Notes under the pieces: model-generated
Told to the model about the DNA's origin: nothing
Database searches by the model: none
What the model saw: only the letters and a program-made list of their open reading frames with translations
Made by a program: the position numbers and the translations under genes
Assembly: GCF_003627755.1 (NCBI RefSeq)
Contig: NZ_CP032694.1
Span: forward strand, 3,401,501 to 3,465,500
Origin: Rhizobium jaguaris
Lineage (GTDB): Bacteria > Pseudomonadota > Alphaproteobacteria > Rhizobiales > Rhizobiaceae
Direction: 5' to 3'
DNA: 64,000 nt
Shown: piece by piece, positions 7,791 through 16,725 of the stretch
Numbering within the stretch: position 1 is the first letter of the stretch
Layout of the letters: every line of letters begins with the position of its first letter

Positions 7791-9068
7791 TCACCCCTTG
7801 AACGTATAGGCGGCGATCGACTCGGGCTTCATCTCGATCGAGAAACCCGGCAGGCTCGGCGGCATGTAGGCGGCATCACGGATGATGCAGGGGTCTTTGA
7901 AATGTTCGTGCAGGTGGTCGACATATTCGATCACACGGCCGTCCTTGGTGCCGGAGACGGCGATATAGTCGATCATCGACAGGTGCTGCACATATTCGCA
8001 GAGGCCGACGCCGCCGGCATGGGGCCAGACAGGCAGGCCGTATTTCGCGGCGACGAGCAGCACGGCCAGGACTTCGTTCAGTCCGCCCATGCGGCAGGAA
8101 TCGATCTGCACGATGTCGATCGCGCCTTCGGCGATGAACTGCTTGAACATGATGCGGTTCTGGCACATTTCGCCGGTCGCGACCTTCACCGGGCCGATCG
8201 CCTGGCGAATTTTGCGATGGCCGGCGACATCATCGGGGCTGGTCGGCTCTTCGATGAAGAAGGGCTTTGCAAAGGCGAGCTTCTGCACCCAGTCGATCGC
8301 CTGGCCGACTTCCCAAACCTGGTTGGCGTCGATCATCAGATAGCGATCCGGGCCGATCACCTCGCGTGCGATGCTGAGACGACGGATATCGTCCGCGAGA
8401 TCGCGGCCGACCTTCATCTTCACATGGTTGAAGCCGGCATCGATCGCCTCCTGGCACAGGCGACGCAGCTTGGCATCATCATAGCCTAGCCAGCCGGCCG
8501 AGGTCGTGTAGCAGGCATAGCCTTCACGCTCGAGGGTGGCGACGCGCTCTGCCTTGCCGGCTTCGGCCTTCTTCAGGATGGCGACGGCCTCGTCGCGGGT
8601 CAAAACGTCGGTTAGGTAGCGGTAATCGACGATATCGGCGATGCGCTCCGCATCCATCTCTGCCACCAGCCGCCAGACCGGCTTGCCGGCCTCTTTGGCG
8701 AGCAGGTCCCAGACCGCATTAACAACGGCGCCGGTGGCGAGATGCATCGCGCCCTTCTCCGGGCCGATCCAGCGCAGCTGGCTGTCGCTGGTCAGATGCC
8801 GCCAGTATTTGCCGGGATTTTCCACCACGGTCGCAAGCTCGGTGCCGACGACCAGATGCCGCATTGCCTCGATCGCCATGCAGCAGATGTCGTTGCCGCG
8901 GCCGATGGTGAAAGTAAGGCCATGACCTTCGAGGCCTAGCTTGTCCGTATCCAGAATGACGTAGGCGGCGGAATAATCCGGATCGGGATTCATAGCGTCG
9001 GAGCCGTCGAGGCTCTGCGAGGTCGGAAAGCGCAGGTCGAATACGCGGAGATTGGTGATGCGCGTCAT
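7791..9068 (-). CDS. L-fuconate dehydratase (enolase superfamily)
   Basis: 425 residues. Catalyses dehydration of L-fuconate to 2-keto-3-deoxy-L-fuconate in the non-phosphorylated fucose pathway. The mandelate-racemase subgroup catalytic set is visible: KMKVG (KxK, about 218-220), metal ligands in MIDANQVWE, IEEPTSPDD and TGEMCQN, and the His base in WPHAGGVGL. N-terminal RVFDLRFPTSQSLDGSDAMN and TIGRGNDI are typical of the FucD group. The start at 9068 has AAGGAG seven bases upstream; the longer frame to 9086 would place the ribosome site inside the gene. It precedes no aldolase or SDR here, so the rest of the pathway is elsewhere. Confidence 0.9.
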   Translation of the reverse strand: MTRITNLRVFDLRFPTSQSLDGSDAMNPDPDYSAAYVILDTDKLGLEGHGLTFTIGRGNDICCMAIEAMRHLVVGTELATVVENPGKYWRHLTSDSQLRWIGPEKGAMHLATGAVVNAVWDLLAKEAGKPVWRLVAEMDAERIADIVDYRYLTDVLTRDEAVAILKKAEAGKAERVATLEREGYACYTTSAGWLGYDDAKLRRLCQEAIDAGFNHVKMKVGRDLADDIRRLSIAREVIGPDRYLMIDANQVWEVGQAIDWVQKLAFAKPFFIEEPTSPDDVAGHRKIRQAIGPVKVATGEMCQNRIMFKQFIAEGAIDIVQIDSCRMGGLNEVLAVLLVAAKYGLPVWPHAGGVGLCEYVQHLSMIDYIAVSGTKDGRVIEYVDHLHEHFKDPCIIRDAAYMPPSLPGFSIEMKPESIAAYTFKG

Positions 9069-9110
9069 GGGAAAACTCCTTCTCATTCAGTCGGGCGATC
9101 TCTCGGATAG

Positions 9111-10271
9111 TCACCCGAGGTCGAACTCTTCCCAGATCGCCGCATTATGCTCGCCGACATGCGGGGCCGCACGTTCGAATTTCGGCCGCTGCCCGTCGAT
9201 ACGGACCGGCGAGCGCGTCGTACGCACGGAAATGCCGTCGTCGCGGCCGACCGTCTGCAGCATGTCGAGCACACCAAATCCTTCGCTCTGCAACAGTTCC
9301 GGCCAGTTCAGTACCTTGGCACACCAGATGTCGGCAGGCTCCAGAATTGCCAGCCATTCATCCACTGTGCGAGTAGCGATACGCGCCGAAATCAGCGCTT
9401 TGATGTCGTCGCGCGCCGTAAACCAGCTTTTCGGATCGTCGCGGTAGGGCGCAAGCTCGTTCATGGCGAGCAAGTCGGCAAGCTTCGAAATCGGCGTCAT
9501 GGCGATGGCAAGATAGCCGTCGAAGGCGGGATAGACGCCGTAGGGTGCGGAGAGATAAGCATGGGCGCTGCGGAATCCGGACCGTTGCGGCAGTTTGTTG
9601 CCGCTGTTCATGTGGACAGTCAGAACCTCCACCTGCAGATCGACCAGCGCCTCCAGCAGGCTCGTCTCCACCAACCCGCCTTTGCCGGTGACGCCACGGC
9701 GCACCAGCGCCGCCAGAATGCCCTGAGCCGCCGCCGCACCCGCCAGCATATCGCCGATCGCCAGGCCGAACGGCACCGGCCCCTGCCCCTCATCGCCGTT
9801 CAGCCACATGACGCCGGAGCGCGATTGCGCCAGCAAGTCCTGCCCCGGACGCGACACCCAGGGACCTTCGTCGCCATAACCGCTGATCGAGCAATAGACG
9901 AGCCGCGGATTGATCTCCTGTGCAGCCTCATAATCCAACCCCAGCCGCTCGATCACTCCCGGCCGGAAATTCTGCACCAGCACGTCGGCCTTGGAGATCA
10001 GCTTGCGCAGCGCCTGCATGTCGCGCTCGCTCTTCAAGTCGATCGCCAGACTTTCCTTCGAACGGTTGATTGCGTGGAAAATGGTCGAATCGCCGCTCTC
10101 GCTGTCGCTGAGATAAAGCCGCCGTGAGAGATCGCCTCCATCCGGGCGCTCGATCTTGATGACCCTGGCGCCGAGATCCATCAGTCTCAAAGTACAATAG
10201 GGCCCGGACAGGAACTGGCTCATATCCACGACCACCAGGCCGGCCAGCGGCAATTCCTTTTCCACCACCAT
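9111..10271 (-). CDS. CoA-transferase family III (CaiB/BaiF)
   Basis: 386 residues, normal length. Family III CoA-transferases move CoA between carboxylic acids through a mixed anhydride on an Asp. Visible: GLVVVDMSQFLSGPYCTLRLMDLGARVIKIERPDGGD at the N-terminus, LVQNFRPGVIERLGLDYE, and YCSISGYGDEGPW; the catalytic Asp is probably in FGLAIGDMLAG (about residue 170). It lies upstream of the fuconate dehydratase on the same strand with a 42-base gap, so the two are likely co-transcribed and may handle a sugar-acid breakdown product. Substrate acid not identifiable. Confidence 0.9.
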   Translation of the reverse strand: MVVEKELPLAGLVVVDMSQFLSGPYCTLRLMDLGARVIKIERPDGGDLSRRLYLSDSESGDSTIFHAINRSKESLAIDLKSERDMQALRKLISKADVLVQNFRPGVIERLGLDYEAAQEINPRLVYCSISGYGDEGPWVSRPGQDLLAQSRSGVMWLNGDEGQGPVPFGLAIGDMLAGAAAAQGILAALVRRGVTGKGGLVETSLLEALVDLQVEVLTVHMNSGNKLPQRSGFRSAHAYLSAPYGVYPAFDGYLAIAMTPISKLADLLAMNELAPYRDDPKSWFTARDDIKALISARIATRTVDEWLAILEPADIWCAKVLNWPELLQSEGFGVLDMLQTVGRDDGISVRTTRSPVRIDGQRPKFERAAPHVGEHNAAIWEEFDLG

Positions 10272-10373
10272 GATTATTTTCGCTTCCCTAGCATCAATTC
10301 AGCCGTGCGTGCGCCTCCGCATCGGCAGACGCCTCGGTCTGCCAACTCCCTGCGTCCCGCGCCCGACTTTTCT

Positions 10374-10396
10374 TATGTGAATAGTATTTTCACATA
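10374..10396. promoter_or_regulatory. Candidate operator between divergent genes
   Basis: TATGTGAA (10374-10381) and TTCACATA (10389-10396) form a perfect 8-bp inverted repeat with a 7-bp spacer, placed between the leftward CoA-transferase gene and the rightward AhpD-like gene. It could control one or both promoters. No regulator gene lies next to it. Confidence 0.55.
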
Positions 10397-10510
10397 TGGA
10401 TGATTTTTGCAAACGAAAAGAGGGGCGTGATCTGCCGCCATTCGGCGAAGCCCTCGCAAAAATGCGCTATAGCTTTCGCATCAATTCGGATTGTTGAAAG
10501 GAGACTTGAG

Positions 10511-10924
10511 ATGACGACAGTCAAATTGCTCGATGATGCAGAGGTCGAGGCGATCCCGGCGGTCAAGGCCGTATTCGACGACATCCGTGCCGTCAGAAAA
10601 TCCGATTTCGTCAATAATTTCTGGCGTGGTCTGGCCAATGATCCGGCGCTTTTGAAGCGCACCTGGGAGGGGCTGAAAGCGGTGATGATGGCCGACGGCG
10701 CGCTCGATCCGCTGGTCCGCGAGATGATCTATATTGCCGTATCAACCGCCAACGGCTGCACCTACTGCGTCCATTCCCACACCGCCGCCGCCAGGGCAAA
10801 AGGCATGACGGATGCGCAGCATGGCGAGTTGCTGGCCGTCATCGGCCTTGCCGGACAGACGAACCATCTGGTGACCGCGATGCAGATCCCCGTCGATCCG
10901 GAATTCGATGTGAACTGCCGCTGA
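10511..10924 (+). CDS. Carboxymuconolactone decarboxylase/AhpD-like protein
   Basis: 137 residues from the ATG at 10511, which has AAGGAGA seven bases upstream. An all-helical AhpD-like protein with the redox signature CTYCVHSHTAAARAKG (about residues 82-97), i.e. CxxC followed by the HSH triad expected for alkylhydroperoxidase-type members. MTDAQHGELLAVIGLAGQTNH completes the domain. It could act as a peroxidase/thiol oxidoreductase or a small-molecule decarboxylase. It is divergent from the CoA-transferase/dehydratase pair and shares the palindrome at 10374-10396. Confidence 0.85.
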   Translation: MTTVKLLDDAEVEAIPAVKAVFDDIRAVRKSDFVNNFWRGLANDPALLKRTWEGLKAVMMADGALDPLVREMIYIAVSTANGCTYCVHSHTAAARAKGMTDAQHGELLAVIGLAGQTNHLVTAMQIPVDPEFDVNCR

Positions 10925-10937
10925 TATCACAATAAAA

Positions 10938-10965
10938 GAACCCGCCGGCATGCGCCGGCGGGTTC
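10938..10965. terminator. Terminator hairpin between convergent genes
   Basis: GAACCCGCCGGC-atgc-GCCGGCGGGTTC: perfect 12-bp stem, 4-base loop, between the stop codons of the AhpD-like gene and the leftward gene at 10989. Symmetric, so probably serves both; flanking A-rich and T-poor bases make it a moderate intrinsic terminator. Confidence 0.7.
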
Positions 10966-10988
10966 CGAGATAAATCATGCGCTATTTC

Positions 10989-11378
10989 TTAGCGGTCCGA
11001 CTTTTCCGTTGCCTGGGTCTCGGCAACAACAGCGGCGACATCGACACCATTGTTAACGACCAGGAGGCGTTTGCGAACGAGAACACCCATCACTCTGGCC
11101 GCGGTCGAAAAGGTCATCGTGTCCAGAGGACCTTCACCTTCCCAAGGCTTTGTCAGCCGTTCGGTAACAGCGGTGACGATATTGTTGGGTACGATATCAG
11201 TGCATTCACGCATGGCTTCGAAAACGGCGCTGACGGGAAGGATCTTCCCTTCGAACGTCACGATCGGTTCGGTGACTTCTGTGTCCCATTCCTCGAACGC
11301 ATAGAGCGCTTCCCTGAAGAGCTGTTGCAAAGTAATGGGGGCATGACCCTCATGAAGGGGCGGCAAGGCATTGCTCAT
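10989..11378 (-). CDS. Hypothetical protein, 129 aa
   Basis: Start has AAAGGAGA seven bases upstream. No domain recognised. The chain is soluble with helix-like segments: ITLQQLFREALYAFEEW near the N-terminus, VSAVFEAMRECTDIVPNNIV in the middle and STAARVMGVLVRKRLLVV near residue 95; the tail is acidic/polar. The gene is monocistronic, with a terminator downstream and a long divergent spacer upstream shared with the cupin gene. Confidence 0.75.
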   Translation of the reverse strand: MSNALPPLHEGHAPITLQQLFREALYAFEEWDTEVTEPIVTFEGKILPVSAVFEAMRECTDIVPNNIVTAVTERLTKPWEGEGPLDTMTFSTAARVMGVLVRKRLLVVNNGVDVAAVVAETQATEKSDR

Positions 11379-11722
11379 GTCTGTCTCCTTTCAAGTGGAA
11401 GTCCGGCGCATAATCTGAAAAACTATCAGGCCTCAGGCAGAGGCCCACGCGCTGCTTCTAAATCTGGCGCGCCCCGAACGCGTTTGATCGGACGAGCGGC
11501 GCGGCAAATCATTTAATTGCGACCGGCGCAACGCGGGACAAACACGAAATGTTCCCACCGGTCAATTAACTTGATCAAGTCTATCGATTAATCTCGACTT
11601 GAAAAGCCTCTTTCGAAACTTTCTGTAATTCCCTATATTTTTGAATAGTTTCGCCTTAGCTGATGTAACAATCTATCTCTGGAGGAGGTGCGAATCCCTT
11701 CCTCTGCAGTGAAAGGACAGCC
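11379..11722. other. Divergent regulatory spacer with palindrome
   Basis: 344 bases between the leftward gene at 10989 and the rightward cupin gene, without a coding frame of its own. It contains the perfect 12-bp palindrome ACTTGATCAAGT at 11569-11580, a possible operator. Just before the cupin start (11680-11715) is a G/C-rich stretch able to form a GAGGAGG/CCTTCCTC hairpin that would cover the leader; I cannot match it to a known riboswitch. Confidence 0.5.
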
Positions 11723-12214
11723 ATGAGCAACGATCATGGGCACGATCACGACCACCATCACGAGCCGGTCGACTGGCGCGAACATGGTGTCAAAATCATC
11801 CCCGGCAATGCGCTCGATCCCAACACAGCGCAGACACCTGGCATGAACCGAGCCACGGCAATCAACCATGCCCGTGCGGGTGCTGAGAAAATCTGGGCCG
11901 GAACGGTCACGATCCACGCCAACGCCAAGACCGGCGCCCATCATCACGGCGATCTCGAAAGCATCATCTATGTCGTCAAAGGCAAGGCGCGGATGCGCTG
12001 GGGCGAGAACCTGGAATTCGTGGCCGAAGCCGGCCCCGGCGACTTCATCTATGTGCCGCCTTTCGTGCCGCATCAGGAGATAAACGCCAGCCGCGACGAG
12101 ACGCTGGAATGCGTCCTCGTCCGCTCCGGACAGGAACCTGTCGTCGTCAATCTCGACATCGAACCGGTGGAAAAGCCGGAAGAGGTGCTCTGGAAGGACC
12201 CTATCCACCGCTGA
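11723..12214 (+). CDS. Cupin-domain protein with His-rich N-terminus
   Basis: 163 residues, AAAGGA upstream. The cupin barrel occupies residues 55-145: motif 1 is HHHGDLESIIYVVKGKARMRWG (metal ligands in AHHHGDLE) and motif 2 is PGDFIYVPPFVPHQEIN. Preceding it is a His/Asp-rich tract (SNDHGHDHDHHHEP, residues 2-15) that could bind metal. Function is unknown; mononuclear-metal cupins include dioxygenases, isomerases and ligand sensors. The gene lies just ahead of the methionine-type ABC operon but has its own promoter space. Confidence 0.8.
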   Translation: MSNDHGHDHDHHHEPVDWREHGVKIIPGNALDPNTAQTPGMNRATAINHARAGAEKIWAGTVTIHANAKTGAHHHGDLESIIYVVKGKARMRWGENLEFVAEAGPGDFIYVPPFVPHQEINASRDETLECVLVRSGQEPVVVNLDIEPVEKPEEVLWKDPIHR

Positions 12215-12264
12215 TTTGCATAATTTCGATGCACCCAAAATCGCTGATGCATAAAAATCGACTA

Positions 12265-12276
12265 TTTCTATAGAAA
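12265..12276. promoter_or_regulatory. Small palindrome upstream of metQ
   Basis: TTTCTA-TAGAAA, a perfect 12-bp palindrome 152 bases before the metQ start inside an AT-rich patch. It may be a regulator site or part of a promoter; weak evidence. Confidence 0.3.
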
Positions 12277-12427
12277 ATTAGTTCCCGATCAGCCGTACGT
12301 CAAAAAGAGTTTTTCAGAAGTGCGGCGCACAACAAATGATCCTGCTTCGCACGGCCTGCAACCGTCTGAGATGATCCTCGCCGTCAACGAGACAATGGCG
12401 TCTCAATCACATGGAACAGGATTTCCC

Positions 12428-13273
12428 ATGACGAAAAAGTCTTCTCAAGGTCTCGACACGTTGCGCTTCTCGCGCCGGACCGGCCTTGCCGCTTTCATCG
12501 CCTCCGCCGTCGCCGTCTTCGGCTTGACGGCAGCCGCCCCCTCCTTTGCCGCCGACAAGACGATCAAGGTCGGCATCATGAGCGGCGAAGACGAAGACGT
12601 CTGGCGCGTGGTCACCACGGAAGCCGCCAAGAAGGGCTTGAAGATCGAAACCGTCGTCTTCAACGACTATACCCAGCCGAACGAAGCGCTGGAGCGCGGC
12701 GAAGTCGATGCCAACGCCTTCCAGCACCAGCCTTATCTCGACAACCAGATCAAGCAGCACGGCTATCACATCGTCCGCGTCGGCTATACGGGCGTCTGGC
12801 CGATCGGCCTCTACACCAAGAAATACAAGACCGTTGCCGATCTGCCGAAGGGTGCGGTCATCGGCGTGCCGAACGACCCGTCCAACGAAGGCCGCGCTTT
12901 GCGCGTGCTGCAGAATGAGAAGGTCATCAAGCTCAAGGACGGCACCGGCATTCTCGCCACCACGGCCGACATCGTCGAGAACCCGAGGAATGTCGAGATC
13001 AAGGAACTCGATGCCGGCATCGTCGGCCGCTCGATCGACGATCTGGATGCCGCCGTCGTCAACACCGATTGGGCGCTGAAAAGCGGGCTTTCGCCGAAGG
13101 ACCGCATTGCGCAGGAGCCGATCGACGGCAATCCCTACCGCAACTTCATCGCCGTCAAGCAGGGCAGCGAAAGCGAGCCCTGGGTGAAGACGCTGGTCGC
13201 CTCCTATCAGAACGATACGGTCAAGGCCGAGTTCGACAAGGTCTATAAGGGCACCGGCCTCAGCGCCTATTGA
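12428..13273 (+). CDS. metQ: Methionine-type ABC transporter solute-binding protein (MetQ/NlpA family)
   Basis: 281 residues from the ATG at 12428 (AGGA upstream). A twin-arginine-flavoured N-terminus (SRRTGLAAFIASAVAVFG) ends in APSFAADK, so this is a soluble periplasmic protein rather than a lipoprotein; there is no lipobox Cys. NlpA family features: IKVGIMSGEDEDVWRVV, VFNDYTQPNEALERGEVDANAFQHQPYLD and IGLYTKKYKTVADLPKGAVIGVPNDPSNEGRAL. It precedes metN and metI in the same orientation and is the ligand receptor of that importer (methionine or a related sulfur compound). Confidence 0.9.
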   Translation: MTKKSSQGLDTLRFSRRTGLAAFIASAVAVFGLTAAAPSFAADKTIKVGIMSGEDEDVWRVVTTEAAKKGLKIETVVFNDYTQPNEALERGEVDANAFQHQPYLDNQIKQHGYHIVRVGYTGVWPIGLYTKKYKTVADLPKGAVIGVPNDPSNEGRALRVLQNEKVIKLKDGTGILATTADIVENPRNVEIKELDAGIVGRSIDDLDAAVVNTDWALKSGLSPKDRIAQEPIDGNPYRNFIAVKQGSESEPWVKTLVASYQNDTVKAEFDKVYKGTGLSAY

Positions 13274-13309
13274 TAGCCATTCAGCGCCGGGGGCAGCGCT
13301 GAGCACCAG

Positions 13310-13339
13310 GGCGGCCGGGGCATTTCTGCTCGGGCCGCC
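13310..13339 (+). promoter_or_regulatory. Intercistronic hairpin metQ-metN
   Basis: GGCGGCC (13310-13316) pairs with GGCCGCC (13333-13339) in the 121-base gap. Such hairpins after a solute-binding protein gene commonly lower expression of the downstream ATPase by partial termination or stabilise the upstream message. Confidence 0.45.
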
Positions 13340-13394
13340 TTCGGTGTTTCCAGAAGATCAGCGCCCGACGCCGCAAAGCCGAGAGAAGATTGAC

Positions 13395-14480
13395 ATGAAT
13401 TCCTTCGTTTCCGCCACCGCCATCAAAGGACACGCGACGCCCGGCGCGTCGGAGAATGACGAGATCGTCCGCCTAGTTGACGTTCGCCGCCATTTCGGCA
13501 CGAACCCCGCGCTCGACGGCATTTCGCTGACGGCACACCGCGGCGAGATCGTCGGCATCATCGGCCGCAGCGGTGCCGGTAAATCGACGCTGATCCGCTG
13601 CCTGAACGGGCTGGAGCGCGCCGATGGCGGCGAAATTCATATCGAAGGGCGTGATATCGCCGGCCTGTCGGAAAACGAGTTGCAGCCGCTGCGTCGCCGC
13701 ATCGGCATGATTTTTCAGCATTTCAATCTGCTTTCTGCAAAGACGGTCGAGGACAATGTAGCCTTGCCGCTGAAGATCGAAGGCGTCGCCAAGGCGGAAC
13801 GGCTGGCGCGTGCCAACGAGCTGCTCGAACTCGTGGGTCTTGCCGACAAGGCGAAAGCCTATCCTTCAGCATTGTCCGGTGGGCAGAAGCAGCGTGTCGG
13901 CATCGCCCGAGCACTGGCCGCCCGTCCCGCTCTTCTCCTCTCGGACGAAGCGACCTCCGCCCTCGATCCCGAAACGACACGATCGATCCTCGCACTGCTG
14001 AAGGATATCAACCGCAAGCTCGGCCTCACCATTCTGCTCATCACTCATGAGATGGAAGTCGTGCGCTCGATCGCCGATCGCGTCGCCGTTATCGATGCCG
14101 GCAAGATCGTCGAGGAAGGCCCGGTCTGGCAAATCTTCGCCAATCCGCAGACCGAGATCACGGCAAGCCTGCTCAGCACCATCCGCCCTCAACTTCCCGA
14201 ACATATCGCCAAGCGCCTTTTGCAGACGACGGGTATCGAGGCGATTCTGAGCGTCGATCTCGCCGGCCCGGCGGCCCAAGGCGCGCTTTTCGCCGAGCTT
14301 TCGGCGGCGCTGCCACATTCCTTCCGCCTCGTGCATGGCGGCATCGATCATATTCAGAACCAGCCTGTCGCCCGCTTCTTCATCGCCGTGCCGACACGCG
14401 ACGCAACGCTGCCGGCTCAGGTGACTGATTTTCTAACGGCCCGGTCCGCCCGGGTGGAGGCTTTAGGCTATGACAACTGA
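13395..14480 (+). CDS. metN: Methionine-type ABC importer ATPase MetN
   Basis: 361 residues from the ATG at 13395 (GAGAAGA upstream). Walker A GRSGAGKST, Q-loop MIFQHFNLL, signature LSGGQKQRVGIARALA, Walker B LLLSDEATSALD and switch His ITHE are all intact. Residues after about 260 form the C-terminal NIL (ACT-like) domain (VDLAGPAAQGALFAELSAAL...), the methionine-sensing regulatory domain of MetN, which supports the substrate class. Its stop overlaps the metI start by 11 bases. Confidence 0.93.
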   Translation: MNSFVSATAIKGHATPGASENDEIVRLVDVRRHFGTNPALDGISLTAHRGEIVGIIGRSGAGKSTLIRCLNGLERADGGEIHIEGRDIAGLSENELQPLRRRIGMIFQHFNLLSAKTVEDNVALPLKIEGVAKAERLARANELLELVGLADKAKAYPSALSGGQKQRVGIARALAARPALLLSDEATSALDPETTRSILALLKDINRKLGLTILLITHEMEVVRSIADRVAVIDAGKIVEEGPVWQIFANPQTEITASLLSTIRPQLPEHIAKRLLQTTGIEAILSVDLAGPAAQGALFAELSAALPHSFRLVHGGIDHIQNQPVARFFIAVPTRDATLPAQVTDFLTARSARVEALGYDN

Positions 14481-15126
14481 CATCATCCTCGGCCTGCTGT
14501 GGCGCTCCTTCTGGGAGACGGTCTGGATGACGGGCGCGTCCGGTCTGATCTCACTCATCATCGGCCTGCCGCTCGGCCTCGCCCTAGTCATCACCGACCG
14601 CGACGGCATCGCCGAACAGCTCACCGTCAATCGTATGCTCGCGGCGCTGGTCAACGGCTTCCGTGCCGTGCCTTTCATCATCCTGCTGATCGCCTTGATC
14701 CCGCTGACGCGGCTGATCGTCGGTACCGCGCTCGGCACGACCGCAACGATCGTGCCGCTCACCATCGCGGCGATCCCCTATTACGCCCGCATCGCCGAAG
14801 TCTCGCTGCGCGAGGTCGATCGCGGCCTGATCGACGCCGTGCGCGCCATGGGCGGCAATCGCTGGACGATCATTCGCGAAGTGCTGGTGCCGGAAGCCCT
14901 GCCCGGCATCGTCGCGGGTTTTACCGTGACGCTGGTGACCCTGATCGGCGCCTCGGCCATGGCAGGCGCCATCGGCGGCGGCGGCCTCGGCGATCTCGCG
15001 ATCCGCTACGGCTACCAGCGCTTTGAGACCGGCGTGATGATCGCCGTTGTCATCGTGCTGATCATCCTCGTTTGCGGCATGCAATGGCTCGGCGACCGCC
15101 TGGTCGCGAAGCTCGATCATCGCTAA
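14470..15126 (+). CDS. metI: Methionine-type ABC importer permease MetI
   Basis: 218 residues with five membrane helices. The EAA loop that contacts MetN is visible as EVDRGLIDAVRAMGGNRWTI around residues 115-134, followed by REVLVPEALPGIVAGFTVTL. Translationally coupled to metN through the 11-base overlap. Completes a MetQNI-type importer. Confidence 0.93.
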   Translation: MTTDIILGLLWRSFWETVWMTGASGLISLIIGLPLGLALVITDRDGIAEQLTVNRMLAALVNGFRAVPFIILLIALIPLTRLIVGTALGTTATIVPLTIAAIPYYARIAEVSLREVDRGLIDAVRAMGGNRWTIIREVLVPEALPGIVAGFTVTLVTLIGASAMAGAIGGGGLGDLAIRYGYQRFETGVMIAVVIVLIILVCGMQWLGDRLVAKLDHR

Positions 15127-15135
15127 ACTCTTTGA

Positions 15136-16506
15136 TCAAATCCGATGACGGAATGCGGCTGCCGGATGGCTTGACGGCAGCCGCCCATCGCCTCGGCCGA
15201 ACAATTTCTCGCGCAACGTCCCCTCGGCATAATCCGCCTTGAACAATCCGCGCTCCTGCAGCACGGGAACGACGAGATCGACGAAATCGCGCAGGCTTTC
15301 CGGCGCGACCGTCCGCGCCAGGTTGAATCCGTCGGTGCCGCCCTCCTCCACCCAGGTCTGCAAGCGATCGGCGATCTGCTCGGGCGAGCCGACCATCGGC
15401 TTCTGCCGGCTGCCGAGTACCGTCTGATCGATGATCTGCCGCGGCGTCATCGCCGGTTTGCCGCCGCTCTTGCCAGTCACCGTCGCAAGCGCAGCCTGCT
15501 GTGCATTGGTCGACGCTTGTTCGATCGGTTCATCCATCGCGAACTTGGAAAGATCGATGCCGATCGAGCTGGAGTAGTGTGCGAGCGAGGCCTCTACGCT
15601 GGCATGCCGGCGATAATCCTCCAGTTTGTCCTCGGCTTCCTTCTCCGTCCGCCCAACGACGACGCTGATGAGATTGAGGATGCTGAGATCGTCGCCCCGC
15701 CGGCCAAAATCGACGGCCCGCTGCCGGAGCGCCTCGGTCATCGGCCTCGCGCCCTGCGGTGTCGGGCTGGCGATGAAGACGCATTCGGCATGCCGCGCGG
15801 CAAAGTCCTGCCCGCGCGCCGAAGCACCGGCCTGGAAGAGCAACGGCGTACGCTGCGGCGACGGTTCGCTCAAGTGAATGCCGTCCATCCGATAGTGGCT
15901 GCCTTCGTGGCGGACGGCGCGCACCTTGGATGGATCGGCAAACAGACCGCTGATCTTGTCGCGCTTGACCGCATCGCCGTCCCAGCTTCCCTCCCAGAGC
16001 TTATAAACGACCTCCAGATACTCTTCGGCGGCGTCATAACGGGCATCGTGATCCGGCTGGCACTCCATGCCCATGCTGCGGGCGGCGCTATCGAGATAAC
16101 CGGTGACGATATTCCAGCCGATGCGGCCCTTCGTCAGATGATCCAGCGTCGACATCCGCCGCGCGAAGAGGAAAGGCGGCTCGTAAGTCGTATTGACGGT
16201 GACGCCGAAGCCGAGATGTTTGGTCACATAGGCCATGGCCGACAATGGAATGATCGGGTCGTTGACCGGTATCTGCGCCGCGGTCCGGATCGAGGTCTCG
16301 GGGCCGCCCCTGTAGACATCATAGACACCGACAATGTCGGCCAGGAAAATGCCGTCGAGCTTGCCGCGCTCGGCCGTTCGCGCGAAATCCACCCAATAAT
16401 CGAGGTCGGTATAATTCAGCGACGTATCGCGCGGATGCGTCCAGAGACCATGATTGATATGCCCGACGCAGTTCATATCGAAGGCATAGATCTGGATCGG
16501 CTTCAT
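15136..16506 (-). CDS. FMN-dependent (LLM class) monooxygenase, NtaA/SnaA/DszA family
   Basis: 456 residues from the ATG at 16506, which has GAGGA nine bases upstream; the frame stays open far upstream but that part overlaps the divergent tauA leader and is not credible. The (beta/alpha)8 luciferase-like fold shows IYAFDMNCVGHINHGLWTHP at the N-terminus, GRIGWNIVTGYLDSAARSMG near 150 and LLFQAGASARGQDFAARHAE near 240, all characteristic of the NtaA/SnaA/DszA group, which uses reduced FMN and oxygen on nitrilotriacetate, pristinamycin or organosulfur compounds. Its position between metQNI and tauABC points to an organosulfur substrate. Confidence 0.88.
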   Translation of the reverse strand: MKPIQIYAFDMNCVGHINHGLWTHPRDTSLNYTDLDYWVDFARTAERGKLDGIFLADIVGVYDVYRGGPETSIRTAAQIPVNDPIIPLSAMAYVTKHLGFGVTVNTTYEPPFLFARRMSTLDHLTKGRIGWNIVTGYLDSAARSMGMECQPDHDARYDAAEEYLEVVYKLWEGSWDGDAVKRDKISGLFADPSKVRAVRHEGSHYRMDGIHLSEPSPQRTPLLFQAGASARGQDFAARHAECVFIASPTPQGARPMTEALRQRAVDFGRRGDDLSILNLISVVVGRTEKEAEDKLEDYRRHASVEASLAHYSSSIGIDLSKFAMDEPIEQASTNAQQAALATVTGKSGGKPAMTPRQIIDQTVLGSRQKPMVGSPEQIADRLQTWVEEGGTDGFNLARTVAPESLRDFVDLVVPVLQERGLFKADYAEGTLREKLFGRGDGRLPSSHPAAAFRHRI

Positions 16507-16725
16507 TGCTTTGTCCTCAATTCTCGACTTCATCGTCCCGCCTGTTTCCTTTACCGATCGCAAAAAGACCTGGAGTCTCGCGATATTTGGAAGTGGGTTG
16601 CGGCAGATGCCGCAAATCTGGAATTTTTTATCTCTATATTTTCTATCAATTTTACAATCATTAATGCAGACCGGCTGCGACGTCAGCGGTTGAAGATCAT
16701 TTTGAAACACCACGCCGGGGGAAAC

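Noticed and set aside
11680..11722. G/C-rich leader of the cupin gene as a known riboswitch
   Set aside because: A hairpin can be drawn, but I could not match conserved cores of SAM-II, manganese or guanidine riboswitches.
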